Assembly (NCBI GenBank): GCA_963737425.1
Contig: CAVTSX010000003.1
Coordinates: 1-64,000 of the forward strand
Direction of reading: 5' to 3'
Origin: DASXRA01 sp963737425
GTDB lineage: Bacteria > Actinomycetota > Actinomycetes > Mycobacteriales > Jatrophihabitantaceae
DNA: 64,000 nt
Shown: piece after piece, positions 26,324-33,970 of the stretch
Layout: each line of letters opens with the position of its first letter
Numbering within the stretch: the stretch's first letter is position 1
The notes under the pieces: generated by a model
Database searches by the model: none
Told to the model about the DNA's origin: nothing
The model's input: the letters and a program-made list of their open reading frames with translations, nothing else
Translations under genes and position numbers: made by a program

Positions 26324-28755
26324 CGTTTCCCTATCCGGGTGATGACCCGGGCGGGTTGCTGGACGCAGCGGCCACCTTCAACGGTGGGCAGCCCTCGCTC
26401 GGCCTGGTCGGTGAACGGCTCGGTGAGGCGGCGGCGTCGATGCGCGCGCACTGGCAGGCCGACTCCGCCGAACTGGCCAACGCAGACCTGAACCGGGTGC
26501 AGACCGCGGTTGCCGAAGCCGGCCGCGATCTGGGCCGGGCAGGGTCGGCGGTGGATGCCTACCGGTCGGTGCTGCTCACGGTGCGCGCGCAGATCGACGA
26601 CCTGCGCACCCGCCACTCCGCGGCGCAGAACCAGCTCGAAGCCGCGCAGGCCGACGCGCAGCGTCTCGCGCACGCCGATGATCAGGGCGCGACGCCCGGG
26701 CAGTTGGCCGCCGACCAGGCCGACCTGTCCGACGCGCAGGCCGCCGCCCGCCACGAGGCCGACACCCTCGAGCAGGAGTACCAGCGCCTCGTGCGCCGCG
26801 CCGACGCCGCCGCCGCCGAGTGCACGGCCGAACTACTCGCCACGATCCACGGGCACGTGCACGACGAAGGCCACGCCCGGGCGGTCAGTCTGGAAGAGGC
26901 CCTCGGGGTGAACGAGTTCGGACTGCTGCGCGCCGATCAGGCGCGTGTGGCTGCCGGCGAGGCGGCCGCGCTGAGCGACGAGATCACACATCTGCCGCCG
27001 GGCGATCCGAAGATCGCGCAACTGGCCGCCAAGCTGCACGCGATCCTGGACAAGAACGCCGGCGACCCGTACTTCGCGACCCCGTATCTCACCAAGATCG
27101 GTTCGGACGGGCTGTACCGGCTCACCGCGGCGCTCGGAGCGGCCGCCGCGGACCACGGCGCGGCGACGCAGCACGACATCGCTGCGGTCCAGCGCGATCT
27201 CGGCGCCGACCTGGGCGCGGCGACGCGGTACAGCGGCGATCACGTGCCCAATCCGCAGCGCGTCCCACAGGTCACGAGCGACTGGATCGATCACCTGCTG
27301 CACAACGGCGCGCACCTCTACGACGTGACCGACCCGGCCAGCCTGAGCCCGTTGTACCGCGTGCCGGGCTACCAGTTGCTGGGCGTGTTGTTGCACACCG
27401 GACAGTACGACGCCGCGTTTCTCGGCCGGGTCGGCAACGGGATGCACGACTACGAGCAGCACCACGGCGGCGACGGCGGCGCCTGGACGCGGGGGCCCTA
27501 CGGCCCGCCCAGCCCGGTACGTCCCGACCTGCGGTTGTGGTGGGGCGACGGCGCCGGCCCGGACGCGGACACCGGCGCGGACCCGTTCGACGGCTGGGAC
27601 GGCGCGATGGGCCACAGTCCCGCCGCCGCCCGCCAGGTGCTCAGCACGCAGCACGACCTGCTGAACTACCTGCTCAACGACCGGTCCTGGCAGGTTCGCG
27701 ACTACCCGGTACCCGACGGCTCGTATTCGCCGCTGGACGGCCCGCCGGCCAGTTGGCCGGACGGCCAGCAGCGGCGCGGGCTGACCGACCTCGGGCAGAT
27801 GCTCGACACCGTGATCGGAACTGGAGCCCACGACCCGCAGTCCGCGCGCATCTACCACGACATTGTCGTCGACCTCGGCGATGCGGCGCACAACCACCGC
27901 ATCGGCGACGTCGGCCACTTCGTCGGCACCGACTGGATACCGCCGGAGCTGCGCCCGTCGCTGGCCGATCTGACCGCCAAGAACATCGACATGGTCCACG
28001 CATCGCTGTCCGACCAGCCCGTCCACGACCCGACCGTGCATTTCACCGGCGAAGAGGGCCACTCGGTCAAGAACGTCCTCGCCGACCTCGGCAAGAGCGG
28101 CTACGCGCACGACACCCTCCGCCACGCCGAGATCGACTACGCCTCGACCCTGATCGCGAACAAGATCGGCGGCGGCGACAACAGCTACGGCCTGGACGCC
28201 GACGGCATGGGACGCACCACCTCACTGCTCGACTATGGCGCCACCCAACACGCGAGCGCCGCGCAACAGGCCGCCGATGCCGCGCACAACCAGTGGGTTG
28301 ACCGCTACGGCACCGCGGGCGGCTACCTCGGGCAGGCCGGCCTGGACGCCGTCCCCGGACTCGACCAGATTCCCGGAGCCGGCCCGGTCGCGTCCGGCGC
28401 ACTCGACAAACTCATCGGCCTGGTCACCGGCGCCCACCACGTCGACCACTCCCAGCAGGTCAACATCGCCAACGCCGACCTGTCCGCCCACTCCGTCGAC
28501 CTCATCACAACCGCCGCTCGAGAGGCCCTCTACCGGTCCGTCCCCCACGACCAACTCACCACGATCTTCGACGGAGCTCACCTCGACTACGCCCACTACC
28601 AGAACGTCGACTACAACCACCTGCCCGCACCGGTGCAGGACGGCATCGACAAGTGGATCAGGCACAACCTCGAGCCCGCTGCGGTCGGGCTGCCGTCAGA
28701 TGTCGAAACCAGCTACGACTCCAAATTCGGCAACGCCGAAGCACTACTCAAATGA
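26320..28755 (+). CDS. Large T7SS-associated protein (811 aa, right triad)
   Basis: GTG start at 26320; longer readings to 25999 run through the small gene. Residues 1-110 are helical (head like other ESX partners), residues about 95-190 are a Q/A/R/E-rich coiled coil, and the remaining about 600 residues are a soluble domain with many His/Asp/Tyr (GNGMHDYEQHHGGDGGAW, HSPAAARQVLSTQHDLLNYL). It resembles the large DUF6571-like actinobacterial proteins only in general layout; I cannot name a fold. Ends with a 4-bp overlap into the lipoprotein gene. Could be a secreted effector; toxicity is unproven. Confidence 0.65.
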   Translation: MTFPYPGDDPGGLLDAAATFNGGQPSLGLVGERLGEAAASMRAHWQADSAELANADLNRVQTAVAEAGRDLGRAGSAVDAYRSVLLTVRAQIDDLRTRHSAAQNQLEAAQADAQRLAHADDQGATPGQLAADQADLSDAQAAARHEADTLEQEYQRLVRRADAAAAECTAELLATIHGHVHDEGHARAVSLEEALGVNEFGLLRADQARVAAGEAAALSDEITHLPPGDPKIAQLAAKLHAILDKNAGDPYFATPYLTKIGSDGLYRLTAALGAAAADHGAATQHDIAAVQRDLGADLGAATRYSGDHVPNPQRVPQVTSDWIDHLLHNGAHLYDVTDPASLSPLYRVPGYQLLGVLLHTGQYDAAFLGRVGNGMHDYEQHHGGDGGAWTRGPYGPPSPVRPDLRLWWGDGAGPDADTGADPFDGWDGAMGHSPAAARQVLSTQHDLLNYLLNDRSWQVRDYPVPDGSYSPLDGPPASWPDGQQRRGLTDLGQMLDTVIGTGAHDPQSARIYHDIVVDLGDAAHNHRIGDVGHFVGTDWIPPELRPSLADLTAKNIDMVHASLSDQPVHDPTVHFTGEEGHSVKNVLADLGKSGYAHDTLRHAEIDYASTLIANKIGGGDNSYGLDADGMGRTTSLLDYGATQHASAAQQAADAAHNQWVDRYGTAGGYLGQAGLDAVPGLDQIPGAGPVASGALDKLIGLVTGAHHVDHSQQVNIANADLSAHSVDLITTAAREALYRSVPHDQLTTIFDGAHLDYAHYQNVDYNHLPAPVQDGIDKWIRHNLEPAAVGLPSDVETSYDSKFGNAEALLK

Positions 28756-29357
28756 TCCGAACACGCTGGCGGCGGCTCACCCCCGCAGCCGCGGCCGCGA
28801 TACTGCTCGTGGCCGGCTGCCAAAGCAGCACCGACAAGCAGCCCAGCAGCCCATCACCGACCCCAACCGCCACCCACTCCTCCATCCCCGGGCTCGACGA
28901 GCAGACCCTGCGAACCCGAGCCATGCAGGCAATCGGCGTCACCAAACCGGCCACGCAAGACACCGAGATCGACGGCCAAGGCCGGCGCAGCATCAGAGTC
29001 CACTTCTACAACCGCCAGCGTCAGACCGACATCATTTACGACTACATCCCCGACACCACCAAGGTCATCGGCGTCTCCTGCTACGACCCGATCAAGACGA
29101 CCACCACCGTCACTCCCGTCATCGCGGTGTGTCTGGACCTGCCCTGGGCCAATGCCCGGTCTACAGCCCTGCGTCAGTGGTACACGCACACCGGCAGGCC
29201 GATCTCGACACTGGCCGTGGTCTGCGACATCGAATGGAACGCCGCCGTCGGCGCGGACGGGGTCAGCGTCGACGCGTTCCCGCTCGGCGAAGTCGGCGCC
29301 CGCAAGGGGGCCCCGACTCGAATCCCGGCCAAATGCACGAGCGGCCCTGAGGCGTAG
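28752..29357 (+). CDS. Secreted lipoprotein of the right triad
   Basis: 201 residues from ATG 28752, overlapping the preceding stop (ATGA). Lipobox LVAGC with Cys23, then a Ser/Pro/Thr linker, then THSSIPGLDEQTLRT. The C-terminal half (VIGVSCYDPIKTT, VCLDLPWANARSTALRQWYT) aligns by eye with the left-triad lipoprotein. Tight coupling suggests it acts with the 811-residue protein at the cell surface. The function is unknown. Confidence 0.72.
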   Translation: MIRTRWRRLTPAAAAAILLVAGCQSSTDKQPSSPSPTPTATHSSIPGLDEQTLRTRAMQAIGVTKPATQDTEIDGQGRRSIRVHFYNRQRQTDIIYDYIPDTTKVIGVSCYDPIKTTTTVTPVIAVCLDLPWANARSTALRQWYTHTGRPISTLAVVCDIEWNAAVGADGVSVDAFPLGEVGARKGAPTRIPAKCTSGPEA

Positions 29358-29591
29358 TGCGTTTCGGGGAGAAATCCCATCACCACTTGCTGAACGTGCA
29401 CGCCAGGACAGCCGATCCGAGGCGAGCGAGCCCGACCGCAGACAGCGCCACCCGGTCGTCATCGCGATAGGCGTGGGGATAGGTCGACTTCTGTTCGTGT
29501 CTGGCGTCAAGGAAGTGCACAGTTCGATCTTGAGAACTTCACTGTGCGGACGGGTTGGCCGCCACGACCTCGAAGGAAATCCGGTAGGCAG

Positions 29592-29619
29592 TGTCGGATC
29601 GGGGCAGGGGTGTTCGTAG
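29592..29619 (+). promoter_or_regulatory. ECF42-type promoter, copy 1 (reductase-like gene)
   Basis: TGTCGG (29592-29597), a 17-nt spacer and CGTAG (29615-29619), 55 bp before the ATG at 29674. The surrounding roughly 80 bp (29572-29652), including GAGCGGCCGCCCACGAGGGG, is nearly identical to the block before the YciI gene. Published ECF42 promoters have a TGTCGA-like -35 and a CGTC/CGA-like -10, so this fits. The rest of the 316-bp gap 29358-29673 has no gene. Confidence 0.6.
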
Positions 29620-29673
29620 CAGGGGTGAGCGGCCGCCCACGAGGGGCGCCCCAAGCAGAAGGGAACCGCGATC

Positions 29674-30279
29674 ATGAAACTGACCACCACCACTCAGGTC
29701 TCCGTCGACGGCGTGATGCAGGGAAACGGCGGGCGGCATCCGGTCCTCGACCCTGGATTCGAGCGCGGCGGATGGGCCAGGCCGTTGTTCGACAGCGAGG
29801 CAATGACGTTCGTCGACCAGACGTACCAGCGCGCCGACGCGTTCCTGTTCGGCCGGCGGACGTACGAACTCTTCGCCGGCTACTGGGGCCTGCGGGACGA
29901 TCTGGAGAACCCGATCGTGGGTGCCTTGAACACAAAGCCCAAGTACGTCGCATCGAACACGCTCACCGACCCGCGTTGGGCGAATACGACCGTCCTCTCC
30001 GGTGACCTCGCGGCGGCCATCGGCGAGCTGAAGGCCAAGCCGGGAGGTGAGCTGCAGGTGCACGGCAGCGGCGGCCTGACCCGGTGGTTGCTCGACAACG
30101 ACCTCGTCGACGAGATCAACCTGCTCGTCTGCCCGGTGGTCGTCGGTCAGGGCACGCGGCTGTTCCCCGCCACCGGCCCGGACATGGCGCTTGACCTGGT
30201 CGAATCGCGAGCCTTCCCGAAGGGCATAACGATCCAGGTCTACCGGCCGGCCGGGCGCCCGCAGTATGCAACCGACTGA
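29674..30279 (+). CDS. RibD C-terminal/dihydrofolate-reductase-family protein
   Basis: 201 residues. Begins MKLTTTTQVSVDGVMQGNGG like the RibD_C branch of the DHFR fold; further motifs are FLFGRRTYELFAGYW, KYVASNTLTDPRW, ELQVHGSGGLTRWLLDNDLV and DEINLLVCPVVVGQGTRLFP. Family members bind NADPH and reduce pteridine- or pyrimidine-like substrates, but most standalone members have no known substrate. The promoter repeat shared with the YciI-sigma operon indicates joint ECF control. Confidence 0.87.
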   Translation: MKLTTTTQVSVDGVMQGNGGRHPVLDPGFERGGWARPLFDSEAMTFVDQTYQRADAFLFGRRTYELFAGYWGLRDDLENPIVGALNTKPKYVASNTLTDPRWANTTVLSGDLAAAIGELKAKPGGELQVHGSGGLTRWLLDNDLVDEINLLVCPVVVGQGTRLFPATGPDMALDLVESRAFPKGITIQVYRPAGRPQYATD

Positions 30280-30341
30280 GGCACGTGACGTATGTGGCGC
30301 ACCAATAAGGGCCAGGAGCTTGAAAGAAATCCCGGAGGCGG

Positions 30342-30369
30342 TGTCGGATCGGGGCAGAGGCATTCGTAG
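30342..30369 (+). promoter_or_regulatory. ECF42-type promoter, copy 2 (yciI-sigma operon)
   Basis: TGTCGG (30342-30347), 17-nt spacer, CGTAG (30365-30369), 57 bp before ATG 30427. The flanking block matches copy 1 almost base for base, which indicates that the sigma factor encoded two genes downstream autoregulates its own operon. Confidence 0.6.
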
Positions 30370-30426
30370 CAGGAATGAGCGGCCGCCCACGAGGGGCGTC
30401 CCCAAAGCACAGGAGATGATCTTCAG

Positions 30427-30750
30427 ATGCAGTACCTGGTTTCCGTGATCCACGACAAGCCCGGGCTAGCCACCGCGGACGAGATGGCGGCCATCGACGT
30501 GTTCAACGACCGGCTACAGGCCGAGGGCTACTGGGTCTTCGCCGGTGGCCTCGGGTCGCCCAGCACGGCCACCGTCATCGACAACCGGCGCGGGGAGGCG
30601 ATGGTCACCGACGGGCCGTTCCTGGAGTCGAAGGAGTTCCTCGCCGGCTTCTGGATCATCGAGGCCCCCGACCTCGACGTAGCGCTCAAGCTCGCCACCG
30701 AGGGGTCGAAGGCCTGCAATCGCAAGATTGAGGTGCGGCCGTTCCTGTGA
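30427..30750 (+). CDS. YciI-family (DGPF) protein
   Basis: 107 residues. Has the motif TDGPFLESKEFLAGFWII that defines the DGPF/YCII group and a ferredoxin-like fold. Such proteins are the standard genomic partners of ECF42 sigma factors; their reaction is unknown. A 4-bp overlap (GTGA) with the sigma gene shows translational coupling. Confidence 0.88.
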   Translation: MQYLVSVIHDKPGLATADEMAAIDVFNDRLQAEGYWVFAGGLGSPSTATVIDNRRGEAMVTDGPFLESKEFLAGFWIIEAPDLDVALKLATEGSKACNRKIEVRPFL

Positions 30751-31988
30751 GCGTGGTCGACGTCGCGGAGGCGATCACCCGGGTGCACCACGAGGAGTGG
30801 GCGCGGGTGGTCGCCGCCCTGACCAGGCGTTTCGGTGACCTCGACATCGCCGAGGAGGCGGCGGCCGAGGCGTTCGCGACCGCCGTCGAGCGCTGGCCGG
30901 CCGACGGCGTACCCCCCAACCCCGGCGCCTGGCTGACCACCACCGCCAACCGCAAGGCCATCGACCGGATCCGGCGCGAGAACAAGCGCGATGACAAGCA
31001 CAAGGAGGCTCAGATGGTGTACGACGACGACCCGCCTGAGCCTTTGGGCGCGATCGACGACGAGCGGCTCCGGCTGATCTTCACCTGCTGTCACCCGGCG
31101 CTCGCGATGGAGTCTCGCGTGGCGCTGACACTGCGTATGGTCGGCGGTCTGACCGTGCCCGAGATCGCCCGTGCCTTCCTGGTGCCGGAGACCACCATGG
31201 GGCAGCGGATCACCCGCGCGAAGGCCAAGATCAAGGCGGCTCGCATCCCTTATCGGGTGCCGTCCGCGGAGGATCTCCCGGCACGCGTCTCCGGCGTACT
31301 CGCCGCCGTGTACCTCGTCTTCAACGAGGGCTACCTGGCGACCGGCCCGGACACCGATTCCGTACGTCACGACCTGACCGCCGAGGCGATCCGGCTCACT
31401 CGCCTGATCCGTGCCCTCATGCCGGACGACGGCGAGGTGGCCGGGCTGCTGGCGCTGATGCTCCTCATCGAGGCCCGCCGCACCGCACGCGTTTCGGCGA
31501 CCGGCGAACTGGTCACCCTCGACGAACAGGACCGTGGGGCCTGGGACGCGGCGCTGGTCGCCGAGGGCCATCGGCTGGTGCGCGAGCGCCTTGTCGCCAG
31601 CGCGGCCGGGGTGGCTCCGGGTCGCTACCAGATCCTCGCCGCGATCAACGCCGTGCACACCTCCGCCCGCGACGTACGCGACACCGACTGGTCACAGGTC
31701 GTCGCCCTCTACGACCAGCTCGTCCGCCTCGACCCTTCACCGATCATCGCCCTCAACCGGGCCGTCGCGGTCGCCGAGCTGGACGGCCCGGAAGTGGCTC
31801 TGGCGACCGTCGACCGTCTTGCGGACAAGTTGGCCGGCTACCACGCCTACCACGCGACCCGCGCCGACCTGTTACGCCGGCTGGGCCGCAGTCAGATGTC
31901 GCGCGCGGCGTACGACAAGGCCATCGAGCTGGCCGGCAACGCCGCCGAAATCGCCTACCTCACACGCCGCCGCGACCAGCTGGGCTAG
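30747..31988 (+). CDS. ECF42-type sigma factor with TPR-like C-terminal extension
   Basis: 413 residues from GTG 30747, twice the usual ECF size. Sigma2: DLDIAEEAAAEAFATAVERW and GAWLTTTANRKAIDRIRREN (residues about 30-75); sigma4: LRLIFTCCHPALAMESRVAL, GGLTVPEIARAFLVPETTMG (about 105-160); then a long helical extension with DPSPIIALNRAVAVAEL-type repeats (about 200-413), typical of ECF42. No anti-sigma gene is present, as is usual for this group, where the extension is thought to control activity. Likely recognises the two repeated promoters at 29592 and 30342. Confidence 0.9.
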   Translation: MSVVDVAEAITRVHHEEWARVVAALTRRFGDLDIAEEAAAEAFATAVERWPADGVPPNPGAWLTTTANRKAIDRIRRENKRDDKHKEAQMVYDDDPPEPLGAIDDERLRLIFTCCHPALAMESRVALTLRMVGGLTVPEIARAFLVPETTMGQRITRAKAKIKAARIPYRVPSAEDLPARVSGVLAAVYLVFNEGYLATGPDTDSVRHDLTAEAIRLTRLIRALMPDDGEVAGLLALMLLIEARRTARVSATGELVTLDEQDRGAWDAALVAEGHRLVRERLVASAAGVAPGRYQILAAINAVHTSARDVRDTDWSQVVALYDQLVRLDPSPIIALNRAVAVAELDGPEVALATVDRLADKLAGYHAYHATRADLLRRLGRSQMSRAAYDKAIELAGNAAEIAYLTRRRDQLG

Positions 31989-32202
31989 TGCCCTTCCAGT
32001 GACCGAGCTACCGGCCAGGTAGGCGTCGCATGGAGTGCGGTCGTGGAGGGCTTTGGGTGCCTGCAATGGGCGGCCAACCCGGTCCAGGTTGGCGGTGTTC
32101 CGGCCACGGCCTCGTTTCTTCATACGCTCGCTCGAGCGGTACGCCGCTGCATGAACGCTCATCGCGCACCTTCAACACCAGGAAGGACCATGTTCACCAA
32201 GG

Positions 32203-32364
32203 CAAGCCCTCTACCGCAGCGTGCTGGCCGGAAAGCGCCTGCTGATCGTGCTCGACAACGCGCGTGACGCCACGCAGGTGCGCCCGCTGGTGCCCGGTAG
32301 CCCCGGATGCATGGTGCTGGCGACCAGTCGTCACACCCTCGCCGGGGCTCATCAGCGGCGATGA
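32203..32364 (+). pseudogene. NB-ARC/SARP regulator fragment
   Basis: Reads QALYRSVLAGKRLLIVLDNA, RDATQVRPLVPGSPGCMVLA, TSRHTLAG and stops. It is the Walker-B region (LLIVLDNA) and the following strand of the NB-ARC domain of AfsR/SARP-type regulators. The Walker A, DNA-binding and TPR regions are absent on both sides. It lies in the non-coding stretch 31989-32502 beside the tRNA genes, so a decayed insertion or recombination remnant. Confidence 0.7.
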
Positions 32365-32502
32365 AATCGGAGCAGAACCAGTGCCCTGGCGTCCATGGAA
32401 GATCGTCCGCTGCTTGCTGCCCGACCTGGTCCTGGAGGGCATGCCCGCACCGCTCGACACAGATCTTGGAACACAAACTCGACGAGTTAAAGATCATCTT
32501 TC

Positions 32503-32534
32503 CCCTCAAGCGATCATGCGTGATCACTTGAGGG
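32503..32534 (-). terminator. Hairpin downstream of tRNA-Val
   Basis: Arms CCCTCAAGCGATCA and TGATCACTTGAGGG (14 bp, one mismatch) around a TGCG loop, starting 22 nt beyond the tRNA-Val 3' end on the minus strand. No T-run follows, as is common in high-GC actinobacteria. Confidence 0.6.
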
Positions 32535-32556
32535 TGTACTCCCCCCGTATTCCGGG

Positions 32557-32628
<72 letters not shown>

Positions 32629-32668
32629 GTTATGAACGCCCCGAGACAGAAGGCGATTGTCACGTTCG

Positions 32669-32740
32669 AGGCGGCGGCGGGAATCGAACCCGCGTACAGG
32701 GCTTTGCAGGCCCTTGCCTAAGCCACTCGGCCACGCCGCC
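32669..32740 (-). tRNA. tRNA-Cys (anticodon GCA)
   Basis: Acceptor GGCGGCG/CGCCGCC, anticodon stem AGGGC/GCCCT with loop CTGCAAA (anticodon GCA), T-arm GCGGG-TTCGATT-CCCGC, discriminator T as is normal for tRNA-Cys. Located between tRNA-Gly and tRNA-Val. Confidence 0.95.
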
Positions 32741-32836
32741 GGATGGGTCGGCGACCCGACCTTTCCCGCCCGCCACCCAAGCGAATCGCCGAGGGCACAC
32801 GCCCGGAAAACGAGTCGCCGAGAGGTGGATCCCCAG

Positions 32837-32909
32837 AGCGGACGACGGGATTCGAACCCGCGACCCTCACCTTGGCAAGGTGATGCGCTACCAGCTGCGC
32901 TACGTCCGC
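32837..32909 (-). tRNA. tRNA-Gly (anticodon GCC)
   Basis: Acceptor GCGGACG/CGTCCGC, anticodon stem CACCT/AGGTG-type with loop TTGCCAA (anticodon GCC), T-arm CGGG-TTCGAAT-CCCG, discriminator T. First in the minus-strand order Gly-Cys-Val. Confidence 0.95.
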
Positions 32910-33017
32910 GAAGCGCTTGTACGAGTCAAGCACCGGCCGATGACTCTAGCCGATCGCCGATTGCCCTTCCAAACCGCATCGCCGGTTTGCGCGCGGTTGC
33001 GTGTCGCCAGCCGGAAA

Positions 33018-33605
33018 TTACCCGTGTGCACACAGTCGTCGCCATAGCTCATCGACCTGGTCGGCGAGCGATTCGCGGCTGCCGTCGTTGCGAACCACCT
33101 CGTGAGCCACGGCCCGCCGCTGCGCATCGCCCGCCTGAGCGGCCATCCGCTCCCGCGCCTGCGCCTCGGCAAGCCCGCGCTCGGCAAGCCGCGCCAAGCG
33201 AGTCTTGACGTCCGCCTCGACCACAACGACGACATCGAATTCGGAACCGAGGCCGCTCTCGGCAAGCAGCGGCACGTCGTACACCACGATCGCGTCTTGG
33301 GGCACCGATGCCATCAGCTGCGCCGAGCGCTCTGCCACGCGTGGGTGCACGATCGCGTTCAGATCCTCGCGGGCCGATTGGTCGGAGAATACGACGGCGG
33401 CGAGGCGTGCCCGGTCCAGCTCGCCGTCTGCGCCCACGATTGCCGGGCCGAAGCGGCTGACCACCGCGTCAAACCCCGAGGTACCGGACTGTACGACCTC
33501 TCGGGCAATCCTGTCCGCATCGATGACGACAGCGCCGTGTTCGGCGAGCATTGCGGCCACGGTGCTCTTGCCCGCGCCCAGCCCGCCCGTCAATCCCACT
33601 CGCAC
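33018..33605 (-). CDS. coaE: Dephospho-CoA kinase
   Basis: 195 residues from GTG 33605 (VRVGLTGGLGAGKSTV), the normal CoaE length; the upstream in-frame codons are Arg-rich and not part of the family. The P-loop GLTGGLGAGKST is at the start, followed by VIDADRIAREVV with the conserved acidic pair and the lid VRNDGSRESL. It phosphorylates dephospho-CoA in the last step of CoA synthesis in the cytoplasm. rpsA lies upstream on the same strand as in mycobacteria (rpsA-coaE). Confidence 0.93.
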   Translation of the reverse strand: MRVGLTGGLGAGKSTVAAMLAEHGAVVIDADRIAREVVQSGTSGFDAVVSRFGPAIVGADGELDRARLAAVVFSDQSAREDLNAIVHPRVAERSAQLMASVPQDAIVVYDVPLLAESGLGSEFDVVVVVEADVKTRLARLAERGLAEAQARERMAAQAGDAQRRAVAHEVVRNDGSRESLADQVDELWRRLCAHG

Positions 33606-33677
33606 GCGCCGACGGTACTCATCTGCGCGCGGCCGATGCGTTGGTGGGGCGGCGCGGCGCCGGGCTGCCGCCGATCC

Positions 33678-33725
33678 AGTTGTCATACCTTCGGCGTCTC
33701 AGCGCACGTCCTAGGTATGACAACT
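33678..33725. repeat. 13-bp perfect inverted repeat upstream of coaE
   Basis: AGTTGTCATACCT (33678-33690) and AGGTATGACAACT (33713-33725), separated by 22 nt. The right arm is followed within 7 nt by the rpsA terminator hairpin. It may form a structured leader or protein site for coaE, about 75 bp upstream of its start. Confidence 0.55.
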
Positions 33726-33731
33726 CGAAAA

Positions 33732-33775
33732 GAGACCGCGCCGGACGGATCGAATCGATCCTCCGGCGCGGTCTC
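33732..33775 (-). terminator. Strong hairpin after rpsA, most distal copy
   Basis: Arms GAGACCGCGCCGGA and TCCGGCGCGGTCTC (14 bp, perfect) around a 16-nt loop. The right arm is the first of three copies of CTCCGGCGCGGTC, the others lying in the tandem repeat toward rpsA. Likely ends rpsA transcription. Confidence 0.65.
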
Positions 33776-33963
33776 ACGCCTTACCCGCTGGGCGACCACC
33801 TCGTGCACACAGCGAAACCGCAGCCGCGCCGGCGAGAAACGACTCGATCGAACCCTCCGGCGCGGTCCTCACGCCTTACCCGCTGGGCGACCACCTCGTG
33901 CGCACAGCGAAACCGCAGCCGCGCCGGCGAGAAACGACTCGATCGAACCCTCCGGCGCGGTCC
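33761..33963. repeat. 94/95-bp tandem repeat duplicating terminator arms
   Basis: CTCCGGCGCGGTC occurs at 33761, 33855 and 33950, i.e. two nearly identical 94- and 95-bp units plus a partial third. Each unit contains TTACCCGCTGGGCGACCACC, CACAGCGAAACCGCAGCCG and CGAGAAACGACTCGATCGAA. Each junction also has CCGCGCCGG paired with CCGGCGCGG, so the region can form three hairpins in series between rpsA and coaE. The repeat seems to have arisen by duplication of a terminator. Confidence 0.8.
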
Positions 33964-33970
33964 GCTTGCT

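Noticed and set aside
23578..29357. Classic polymorphic toxin/immunity call for the T7SS-like triads
   Set aside because: I could not see a nuclease, deaminase or ADP-ribosyl motif; the lipoproteins are not known immunity families.
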